Positions 1-5,750 of a stretch of DNA of 5,750 nt are shown one piece after another (position 1 is the first letter of the stretch; each line of letters begins with the position of its first letter). The translations under genes were made by a program, and so were the position numbers. The notes below the pieces were generated by a model. It saw nothing but the letters and a program-made list of their open reading frames with translations. It was not told where the DNA came from and did not search any database. Location: positions 1 to 5,750 of the forward strand of contig CAMEOL010000070.1 in the NCBI GenBank assembly GCA_945929765.1. The letters run 5' to 3'. Source of the DNA: an uncultured Gemella sp. (GTDB taxonomy: Bacteria; Bacillota; Bacilli; Staphylococcales; Gemellaceae).

Positions 1-1
1 G

Positions 2-817
2 TTTTATAACCTCGATCAAAAAGTTCTTTTTCTAGATGTCCTATTAGCTCAGAAATTCACAGTTACTACTTTTGAAAATAAAAAATTCACAGGGGTAATA
101 GCATCTATTCCTAAACATTTTGTTAGCGGAAAAGAGCAAAATGTTAAAATAAGCGAAATGACCCTAGATATAGGTGCTACAACTGCAGAAGAAGTAAGAG
201 AATGGGGTATAAGAGAAGGAGCATTTGTTACGCCAAAAACAGATTTTGAAAGATTATCTGAACATAGAATAATGGCAAAGGCTTTTGATAATAGATATGG
301 ATGTGTGATGATAGTTGAATTATTAGAACAGCTAAAAGACGTTGAGTTAGATTGTAATTTAGTAGTTTGTGCAACGGTACAAGAAGAAGTAGGTTTGCGC
401 GGCGCAACAATAGCGGCAAATATGATAAATCCAGATTTATGTTTAGTCGTAGATTGTAGCCCTGCAAATGATATGGATGGTAATAAATCAGCTAATGGAA
501 GATTGGGAGACGGTTTTTTGGTACGTTTGATGGATAGAACTATGATCTTAAGACCAAATTTAAGAGAAAAGATTGTTGCATTAGCAGAAGAAAACAACAT
601 TAAATATCAATATTTCACTTCTCCTGGAGGAACAGATGCTGGTGCTATTCACCAAGCAAGAAATGGTATTCCTACAGCTGTTATAGGTATTTGTGGTCGT
701 TATATTCATACACATAATGCAATAATTGATATTAGAGATTATTTAGCGGCAAAAGACATAATAAAATTAATTTTGAAAAATAGCGATGAGCAATTTATTG
801 CTGACATTAGGCTTTAA
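2..817 (+). CDS. M42 family metallo-aminopeptidase (PepA/glutamyl aminopeptidase-like), 5'-truncated
   Basis: This is the C-terminal 271 residues of an M42 metallopeptidase. The frame is open to the left edge, and family members are usually about 345-360 residues, so roughly 80-90 N-terminal residues lie outside, including the first metal-binding His. These are cytoplasmic dinuclear-metal aminopeptidases that form large tetrahedral oligomers and trim short peptides. Counting from base 2, visible active-site elements are AFDNR (metal-bridging Asp96), VQEEVGLRGA (catalytic and ligand Glu128/129), VVDCSPA (Asp151), SPGGTDAGA and RYIHTHN (His236). The DNRYG and YIHTH forms resemble streptococcal PepA more than Bacillus YsdC. 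The ATG at 158 is internal: residues read upstream of it (LLAQKFTV, SIPKHF) fit the family. The first 40 or so bases match the family poorly and may contain errors. Substrate specificity (acidic residues in PepA) cannot be read from the sequence. The gene ends 7 bases before a terminator hairpin. Confidence 0.93.
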   Translation, partial: FYNLDQKVLFLDVLLAQKFTVTTFENKKFTGVIASIPKHFVSGKEQNVKISEMTLDIGATTAEEVREWGIREGAFVTPKTDFERLSEHRIMAKAFDNRYGCVMIVELLEQLKDVELDCNLVVCATVQEEVGLRGATIAANMINPDLCLVVDCSPANDMDGNKSANGRLGDGFLVRLMDRTMILRPNLREKIVALAEENNIKYQYFTSPGGTDAGAIHQARNGIPTAVIGICGRYIHTHNAIIDIRDYLAAKDIIKLILKNSDEQFIADIRL

Positions 818-818
818 T

Positions 819-871
819 AAAAATGGAGTGAGACTAATGATCGATGATCAAAAGTCCCACTCCAAAATTTT
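819..871. terminator. Bidirectional Rho-independent terminator between convergent genes
   Basis: Arms TGGAGTG (824-830) and CACTCCA (858-864) pair perfectly. After an A/C mismatch the stem continues with GACT (832-835) and AGTC (853-856). The loop contains a further perfect 5-bp stem, TGATC (838-842) with GATCA (846-850). Reading right to left the hairpin is followed by U5 then AUU (complement of 819-823 and beyond), which makes a strong terminator for the minus-strand SEDS gene that stops at 891. Reading left to right it is followed by AAA and then U4 (868-871), a weaker terminator for the peptidase gene. Confidence 0.85.
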
Positions 872-890
872 AGAGTAATAGTATATTTTA

Positions 891-2108
891 CTAAATGTTG
901 TTATTCTGAAAATTTTGATTTTGATGAGAATATAGTTCTTCTTCGTTGTCGTTATAATTATAGTCTTCTTCATCAGCTAATTGTTCTTCATATATAGTTT
1001 TATTTATTTTTAATATAATTCCAAATAGTATAGAATTAGCTATTAGGGAACTTCCTCCATAACTAATAAATGGTAAACTAATACCAATAACCGGAATTAA
1101 TCCTGTTGAAGAATATGTATTAATTATGAATGGTAGAACAAAGTTAAATGCAGTTAATAAACAAAGATAATATGCAAAGTTACCTTGCTGACATTTTTTA
1201 GCGATATTCATTATTTTTAGAATAAAAATAAAATAAAAAATAATAAATATTGTAGCGCCAACAAATCCAAAATTTTTAGCTATTACTGAAAAAATAAAAT
1301 CATTAAACTGTTCGTCTATATAAACTTTATTATCAGCGAAAGTTCCAGTTAAACCACCACGGTTTATTTCAGCTAAAGCATTAGTAATTTGGTAAGAATA
1401 GTCATACTTAAATTCTTCAGGACTTATCCATGATAATATTCTCTTTAATTGGTAAGTTTGTAAACCGAAGACGCTAAGTATTTTTGGGAAATATAACGCA
1501 CTTATTATTACAAACGTTATTAACGTAATTACTACAGAATAAATTGTAAGAAATGTTTTATTTCTACTACTAACTAAAAATGTTAAAGCTAGGAATAAAA
1601 AAATAAAATATAAACCATTACCTAAATCATTCTCTTTCATAATTAAAATAAAAGGAATAATCAGTATTAAAGCTATTTCTATTAACTTAATTACATCTGA
1701 AGCTTTTTTAAAATGATTTTGGACTATTAAAAAGCTCATTAAAACAGCTGCAGATATTTTTGCAAATTCTGATGGCTGAATGGTAAATAATCTAAAGTTA
1801 AACCACCCCTTAGCCCCATTAATTGTAGGCGCAATAGTTTCAGGAGAAATTAACAATAATACCAAAGCACCTAATGTTATTATAAAAAAGGGAATACTTA
1901 GTTTTTCATAGGTAAATATTGAAATTTTCTGTAAAAAATAAATTATTGCAAAACTTACACCATAAAACAAAGTTTGTTTTAAAAAGAGTGTAGGGGTAAT
2001 GTTGTTATTTAATTCTGCTAGCATAATAGAAGTTATGCTTATAAAAGCAAGAATAAAATAAAAAATAAGTAAACTTAAGTTACTTTTATCAAGTATAAAT
2101 TTTTTCAA
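891..2108 (-). CDS. SEDS-family peptidoglycan glycosyltransferase (FtsW/RodA/SpoVE)
   Basis: This is a complete 405-residue polytopic membrane protein of the shape, enzyme and decide family. These proteins polymerise lipid II into glycan strands, working with a class B penicillin-binding protein in the division or elongation machinery. About ten hydrophobic segments run from residue 12 to 368. Family signatures are NGAKGW...QPSEFAK (97-117), ENDLGNGL (159-166), SYQITNAL (238-245), the large extracellular loop with the conserved catalytic-position Asp in FNDFIF (Asp270), and LPFISYGGSSL (345-355). The start is TTG, fixed by an AAAGGAG site 8 bases upstream; no ATG fits as well. The C-terminal cytoplasmic tail (373-405) is acidic and then Asn/Gln rich, which looks lineage-specific. 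FtsW and RodA cannot be separated with certainty: ISYGGSSL is FtsW-like, whereas IAKNFGF after the catalytic Asp is closer to RodA. It is transcribed divergently from mutS with its own promoter. Confidence 0.95.
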   Translation of the reverse strand: MKKFILDKSNLSLLIFYFILAFISITSIMLAELNNNITPTLFLKQTLFYGVSFAIIYFLQKISIFTYEKLSIPFFIITLGALVLLLISPETIAPTINGAKGWFNFRLFTIQPSEFAKISAAVLMSFLIVQNHFKKASDVIKLIEIALILIIPFILIMKENDLGNGLYFIFLFLALTFLVSSRNKTFLTIYSVVITLITFVIISALYFPKILSVFGLQTYQLKRILSWISPEEFKYDYSYQITNALAEINRGGLTGTFADNKVYIDEQFNDFIFSVIAKNFGFVGATIFIIFYFIFILKIMNIAKKCQQGNFAYYLCLLTAFNFVLPFIINTYSSTGLIPVIGISLPFISYGGSSLIANSILFGIILKINKTIYEEQLADEEDYNYNDNEEELYSHQNQNFQNNNI

Positions 2109-2116
2109 ATTATCAA

Positions 2117-2123
2117 CTCCTTT
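2117..2123 (-). promoter_or_regulatory. Strong ribosome binding site that fixes a TTG start
   Basis: On the minus strand AAAGGAG lies 8 bases before the TTG at 2108-2106. It is a near-perfect complement to the 16S anti-Shine-Dalgarno sequence at optimal spacing. It supports TTG as the start of the SEDS gene. Confidence 0.88.
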
Positions 2124-2133
2124 AATTAGGATA

Positions 2134-2162
2134 ATTATACAACATTAAACATTATATAGCAA
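2134..2162 (-). promoter_or_regulatory. Putative sigma-A promoter of the SEDS gene
   Basis: On the minus strand TTGCTA (-35, complement of 2157-2162) is separated by exactly 17 bases from a perfect TATAAT (-10, complement of 2134-2139). Transcription would start near 2127, only a few bases before the AAAGGAG site, giving a very short leader. The -35 matches consensus at four of six positions. A second TATAAT (complement of 2151-2156) lies inside the spacer but lacks a recognisable -35. AT richness raises the chance of false matches. Confidence 0.55.
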
Positions 2163-2172
2163 CAACATTAAA
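2139..2172. repeat. 11-bp exact direct repeat flanking the SEDS promoter elements
   Basis: ACAACATTAAA occurs exactly at 2139-2149 and again at 2162-2172, with starts 23 bases apart (about two helical turns). In minus-strand terms one copy ends at the -35 box and the other ends at the -10 box. It may be a pair of regulator sites, a local duplication or chance in AT-rich DNA. No known regulator site is recognised. Confidence 0.45.
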
Positions 2173-2181
2173 TTTAATATA

Positions 2182-2209
2182 ATGACTTTTATTTTAAATA
2201 ATTTATAAA
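2182..2209 (+). promoter_or_regulatory. Weak candidate promoter for mutS-mutL
   Basis: ATGACT (2182-2187, four of six matches to TTGACA) lies 16 bases before TATAAA (2204-2209), which would start transcription near 2216, about 45 bases before mutS. An alternative perfect -10, TATAAT at 2178-2183, has no acceptable -35 at 16-18 bases. Some promoter must exist here because the upstream gene is divergent, but which element is used is uncertain. Confidence 0.3.
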
Positions 2210-2220
2210 GTAAAATTGAT

Positions 2221-2241
2221 TGTATTAAATATGTATTAAAT
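2221..2241. repeat. Tandem 10-bp repeat in the mutS leader
   Basis: TGTATTAAAT is present at 2221-2230 and 2232-2241, separated by one base (11-bp period), just before the mutS ribosome binding site GAGGT at 2248-2252. The low complexity of the region makes a chance origin possible. Confidence 0.4.
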
Positions 2242-2261
2242 TATTACGAGGTAAATAAAAA

Positions 2262-4850
2262 ATGAAATATACTCCAATGATTGAGCAATATTTAAAAATA
2301 AAAAAAGATTATAGTGACATGTTTCTATTTTATAGACTTGGAGATTTCTATGAGCTATTTTTTGACGATGCTATAGAAGCTTCAAGATTATTAGAAATAA
2401 CACTTACCGGGAGAGAAGCGGGAGTTGCTGAGCGTATACCCATGTGTGGAGTTCCCTTTCATTCTGCAGCAAATTATATAGATACTTTAGTAAATAATGG
2501 ACATAAAGTAGCAATATGTGAGCAAGTATCAGAGCCAGGACAAGGAAAAATTGTTGAAAGAAAAGTAATTCAAGTAATAACTCCGGGTACATACATGAAT
2601 TACAAAAATGTTGACGAAAATAATTATTTGGGGTGTCTATATTATAGCGATAAGTTCTATTTCGCATTTTGTGATATTATGACAGGAGATAATCGTGTAG
2701 TAATATTAAACAATAAAGAAGAGTTGCTTGACGAAATATTAAAAAATAGTATAAAAGAAGTATTAATTATAGATAATAATGAATTTATATTGGAAAATGT
2801 GTATACAACGCGTATAGAACGAAAAAATATAGAAAAAAACTATAAACAGACAAAATTACTTAATGATCAAAATTTAATTTTAGTTTGCAATGCATTGTTA
2901 GACTATGTAGAAACTACTCAAAATATGAATGTAGAGAGTATGAAAGATTTTGAAGTATATTATAAAGATAGATTTGTGGCTATGACAAATTATTCACTAA
3001 AAAATTTAGAGATAACTCAAAATATGGCAAACGGGGCAAAAAAAGGCTCTTTATTAAGTGTTATAGATAAAACAAAAACGGCATCTGGTTCTAGAAAAAT
3101 TAGAAAATGGTTAGAAAATCCGTTATTAAATAAAGAAGAAATACTACAACGTCAAAAAATTGTTGGTGATTTTTTAGAAAATTATTTCATAAGAATAGAT
3201 TTGCAAGAAGCATTAAAAGAGATATATGATTTAGAGAGAATTGCAACAAAAATTTCTTACAACATAGTTACTCCTAAAGAATTATACAATTTAAATCAAA
3301 CATTATCAAAAATTCCTAATATAAAGCAATTATTAAATTCTATAAAAAGTATTAATATAGAAAACATAAATAAAAAAATATTGTTGTTAGATGAATTGAG
3401 AAATTACTTAGATAACGCAATTGATGACAATGCTGGACAAAATATTAAAGAAGGAAATGTCATAAAAGAAGGATTCAATAAAGAATTAGATGAATATAGA
3501 AATGCTCAACAAAACGGCAATAGAATGCTTTTAGAAATTGAACAACGAGAGCGAGAAAAAACAGATATAAAAAATATAAAAATAGGATACAATAAAATTT
3601 TTGGTTATTATATTGAAATTTCCAAAACAAATTTAAAAAATTTAGATATAACTAAACTGGGGTATCATCGAAAACAAACATTATCAAATTGTGAACGATT
3701 TGTTTCTGATGAACTAAAAAAAGTGGAAGAATACATAGTTAGTTCAAATTCAAAAATAGAAGATTTAGAGTTGAGATTGTTCCAAGAAGTAAAGAATGAA
3801 ATAAAAAAATATATTTTTGATATTCAAAAGCTAGCGAACATTCTTAGCGATTTAGATGTATATATATCTTTAGCTACGATAGCAGAGGAATACAATTATG
3901 TTAGACCGATATTTAATGAAAATAAAATAATAAATATTCAGGATGGTAGACATCCAATTGTCGAAAGAATGGTTGATGGTGCAACTTATATAAGCAATGA
4001 TTGTACTTTTTCGGAAGATGATAACGTCTTATTAATTACAGGTCCAAATATGTCCGGAAAATCAACATATATGAGACAATTAGCACTAATAGTAATTTTA
4101 GCACAAATTGGCTCTTATGTGCCTTGTAGAAAAGCCAACTTACCAATATTTGATAAAATATTTACTAGAATAGGAGCATCAGACGATTTGGCTGGAGGTA
4201 AGTCAACATTTATGGTAGAAATGATAGAAGCTAGGAATGCATTAGTAGAATCTACGGAAAACTCACTGTTAATATTTGATGAGATAGGACGAGGAACATC
4301 AACATACGATGGTATAGCGTTAGCTCAGGCAATATTAGAATATATTACCGATACAATAGGGTGCAAAACAATCTTTTCTACGCATTATCATGAATTAACA
4401 AAATTAGAAACATTAAATAAAGGAATTAGAAATATTCATGTATCTGCAAAAGAAGACAGTGGAGAATTAATATTTTTGTACAAAATTAAAGAAGGTGCAA
4501 TAGAGAAAAGTTACGGTATTCATGTAGCAAAATTAGCTGACTTGCCAGAGAAAGTAATAGAAAAAGCAAATGAAGTATTGCAACAATTAGAAAGTGGAGT
4601 AATAAAAAAAGAAACGAGAATAGATTTATATTCTAGTAAAGATAATGAACAAGAAAACACTTTAAAAGATAACAAAATAAAAATTTCTGAAAAGAATAAA
4701 AAATACGAAAATATAATATTTGATTTAGATAATAAAAACGAAAAATATGATTACATTTCAGAAGTTTTAGAAAATCTTGATTTATTTAATACAACTCCGT
4801 TAACAGCAATGCAAATACTAGACGATTTAAAAAAGAAAATTAAAGAGTAA
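2262..4850 (+). CDS. mutS: DNA mismatch repair protein MutS
   Basis: This is a complete 862-residue protein, normal for bacterial MutS. It acts as a dimer that clamps DNA, detects mismatches and small loops, and recruits MutL in an ATP-dependent way. The N-terminal domain has the mismatch-wedging motif GDFYELF (Phe29, Glu31) and MCGVPFHSA (61-69). Connector, core/lever and clamp domains follow (about 125-550). The ABC-type ATPase domain has Walker A GPNMSGKST (594-602), the GGKSTFMVEM signature region (645-654), Walker B LLIFDEIGRG (Asp673, Glu674) and STHYHEL (His708). The C-terminal dimerisation helices close the protein. A Lys/Asn/Glu-rich linker (about 780-830) replaces the usual clear QLSFF-type sliding-clamp motif; see findings. 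GAGGT at 2248-2252 lies 9 bases before the ATG. The gene leads an operon with mutL, 14 bases downstream, and is divergent from the SEDS gene. Confidence 0.98.
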   Translation: MKYTPMIEQYLKIKKDYSDMFLFYRLGDFYELFFDDAIEASRLLEITLTGREAGVAERIPMCGVPFHSAANYIDTLVNNGHKVAICEQVSEPGQGKIVERKVIQVITPGTYMNYKNVDENNYLGCLYYSDKFYFAFCDIMTGDNRVVILNNKEELLDEILKNSIKEVLIIDNNEFILENVYTTRIERKNIEKNYKQTKLLNDQNLILVCNALLDYVETTQNMNVESMKDFEVYYKDRFVAMTNYSLKNLEITQNMANGAKKGSLLSVIDKTKTASGSRKIRKWLENPLLNKEEILQRQKIVGDFLENYFIRIDLQEALKEIYDLERIATKISYNIVTPKELYNLNQTLSKIPNIKQLLNSIKSINIENINKKILLLDELRNYLDNAIDDNAGQNIKEGNVIKEGFNKELDEYRNAQQNGNRMLLEIEQREREKTDIKNIKIGYNKIFGYYIEISKTNLKNLDITKLGYHRKQTLSNCERFVSDELKKVEEYIVSSNSKIEDLELRLFQEVKNEIKKYIFDIQKLANILSDLDVYISLATIAEEYNYVRPIFNENKIINIQDGRHPIVERMVDGATYISNDCTFSEDDNVLLITGPNMSGKSTYMRQLALIVILAQIGSYVPCRKANLPIFDKIFTRIGASDDLAGGKSTFMVEMIEARNALVESTENSLLIFDEIGRGTSTYDGIALAQAILEYITDTIGCKTIFSTHYHELTKLETLNKGIRNIHVSAKEDSGELIFLYKIKEGAIEKSYGIHVAKLADLPEKVIEKANEVLQQLESGVIKKETRIDLYSSKDNEQENTLKDNKIKISEKNKKYENIIFDLDNKNEKYDYISEVLENLDLFNTTPLTAMQILDDLKKKIKE

Positions 4851-4851
4851 T

Positions 4852-4856
4852 AAGGA
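4852..4856 (+). promoter_or_regulatory. Ribosome binding site that decides the mutL start
   Basis: AAGGA at 4852-4856 lies 8 bases before the ATG at 4865. It overlaps the earlier in-frame ATG at 4856, so it cannot serve that codon. Starting at 4865 gives MRKINILSH, matching the usual MutL N-terminus length; the 4856 start would add three residues and rely on a weaker AAAGAG inside the mutS end. Confidence 0.7.
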
Positions 4857-4864
4857 TGTTGAAA

Positions 4865-5746
4865 ATGAGAAAAATTAATATTTTATCACATTCACTAGCC
4901 AATAAAATAGCAGCAGGAGAAGTAGTAGAGAGACCATCTTCTGTAGTCAAGGAATTGTTAGAAAATTCAATAGACGCAGGTAGTACGAACATAAAAATCA
5001 TTATAAAACAGTTCGGAATAGAAGAAATTAGAATAATAGACAATGGAAGCGGTATATCAAACGATGACATAGAGATAGCTTTTATGCGACATGCTACTAG
5101 TAAAATAACAACAGATTATGATTTATTTCATATAAATACTTTGGGGTTTCGAGGAGAAGCATTAGCCAGTATAGCTTCGGTAAGTAAAATTGATATAAAG
5201 AGCTGTGCGGGAGAACCTCAAGGTAAACATTTAGAAATTTTGGGAGGAGAAATTGTATTAAATGAATATTATGCTCCCATAAAAGGAACTGATATTACTG
5301 TAAAAGATTTATTTTATAATACCCCAGCCCGTTTAAAATATTTACGTCATCAAAATACAGAGCAAGGAAGTATTATAAATATTATAAACAAACTGGCATT
5401 AGCAAATCCTGAAATATCGTTCGAAGTGATAATTGATGGGAAAATAGCTCTGAAAACATATGGAGACGGCGATAAACATAAATTAATTTCGAAAATATAC
5501 ACTGTTTCTGTAGCAAAAAATATGTTGAAATTCTCAGGGGAAAATGATGATTATTCTATAGATGGTTTTATTTCAAATCCAGAAGAAACTCGGGCTAATA
5601 AAAATTACATTAATATATTTATTAATGGTCGGTACATAAAAAATTTCTCTATTCAAAATGCAATAATAGATGCCTATGGCACATTTTTGATGAAAAACAG
5701 ATATCCTATAGCAGTTATAAATATAAAAATGGTCCTTGACTTATAA
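4865..5746 (+). CDS. mutL: DNA mismatch repair protein MutL, N-terminal part; 3' end cut by window and apparently frameshifted
   Basis: MutL is a GHKL-family ATPase dimer that links mismatch-bound MutS to strand incision. About 289 clean residues of the N-terminal half are visible; full-length MutL is roughly 600-650 residues. GHKL motifs are IAAGEVVERP (15-24), KELLENSIDAG (catalytic Glu30, Mg-binding Asn34), IIDNGSGI (Asp59), ATSKI and TLGFRGEALASI (92-103), then GTDITVKDLFYNTPAR (141-155). The second subdomain includes FINGRYIKN and ends at YPIAVINIKM. In the family this is followed by a DP..VDVNVHPTK stretch, which supplies the conserved ATPase Lys. Here the frame instead reads VLDL and stops at 5744-5746, four bases before the window ends. 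A small number of indels would restore the family sequence, so edge sequencing error is more likely than true truncation. The C-terminal dimerisation/endonuclease domain is outside the window. It is cotranscribed with mutS. Confidence 0.93.
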   Translation: MRKINILSHSLANKIAAGEVVERPSSVVKELLENSIDAGSTNIKIIIKQFGIEEIRIIDNGSGISNDDIEIAFMRHATSKITTDYDLFHINTLGFRGEALASIASVSKIDIKSCAGEPQGKHLEILGGEIVLNEYYAPIKGTDITVKDLFYNTPARLKYLRHQNTEQGSIINIINKLALANPEISFEVIIDGKIALKTYGDGDKHKLISKIYTVSVAKNMLKFSGENDDYSIDGFISNPEETRANKNYINIFINGRYIKNFSIQNAIIDAYGTFLMKNRYPIAVINIKMVLDL

Positions 5747-5750
5747 TAGT

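Noticed and set aside
228..467. Minus-strand 79-codon frame
   Set aside because: It is Leu-rich shadow coding opposite the M42 active site, with no supporting signals.
49..600. Minus-strand 183-codon frame opposite the peptidase
   Set aside because: It lies antisense to a well-conserved gene, has no ribosome binding site or recognisable domain, and is a shadow of the plus-strand coding pattern.
158..817. ATG at 158 as the true start of the peptidase gene
   Set aside because: The frame is open to base 2 and residues upstream match the family; no convincing ribosome binding site precedes 158, so it is an internal Met.
2109..2261. Small RNA or riboswitch in the divergent region
   Set aside because: The region is AT-rich with short repeats but no stable stem-loop or recognisable riboswitch core.
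2404..2667. Minus-strand 87-codon frame within mutS
   Set aside because: It is fully antisense to conserved mutS and has no signals.
4840..5070. Minus-strand 76-codon frame across the mutS/mutL junction
   Set aside because: It overlaps the conserved MutL N-terminus and the mutL ribosome binding site; there is no evidence of an independent gene.
5720..5750. Programmed frameshifting or phase variation in mutL
   Set aside because: There is no long homopolymer or slippery heptamer with a following structure; several separate indels would be needed, which fits edge errors better.
1..5750. A novel defence, mobile or accessory system
   Set aside because: All long frames are explained by core housekeeping genes; no integrase, transposase, inverted-repeat ends, CRISPR repeats, tRNA or foreign composition was seen.

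Overview
The window is an AT-rich chromosomal stretch (roughly 30% G+C by eye) from a low-GC Gram-positive bacterium. Three things point to Bacillota, most likely class Bacilli: strong AAGGAG-type ribosome binding sites, a mutS-mutL operon, and an M42 aminopeptidase of the streptococcal/lactococcal PepA type. The very low G+C together with this protein character suggests something Gemella-like, but that is a guess the sequence alone does not prove.

Layout: (1) At 2-817 (+) is the C-terminal three quarters of an M42 metallo-aminopeptidase, cut by the left edge. (2) At 818-890 is a short convergent gap holding a strong hairpin that can serve as a bidirectional terminator. (3) At 891-2108 (-) is a complete SEDS-family (FtsW/RodA/SpoVE) polytopic membrane protein with a TTG start. 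(4) At 2109-2261 is a divergent intergenic region with a good promoter for the SEDS gene, a weak candidate for mutS, and two sets of short exact direct repeats. (5) At 2262-4850 (+) is complete mutS. (6) At 4865-5746 (+) is mutL, truncated by the right edge and apparently frameshifted in its last few codons.

MutS and MutL work together in DNA mismatch repair: MutS recognises the mismatch and recruits the MutL ATPase. Their genes are 14 bases apart and almost certainly cotranscribed. The SEDS glycosyltransferase (peptidoglycan synthesis) and the peptidase (peptide turnover) are unrelated housekeeping genes in separate transcription units.

I found no mobile element, CRISPR array, RNA gene, defence system or other accessory system. 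The content is ordinary core genome. The points worth a second look are small: sequence quality or frameshift at both window edges, the repeat pattern around the SEDS promoter, the altered clamp-binding motif in MutS, the terminator hairpin, and the mixed FtsW/RodA character of the SEDS protein.
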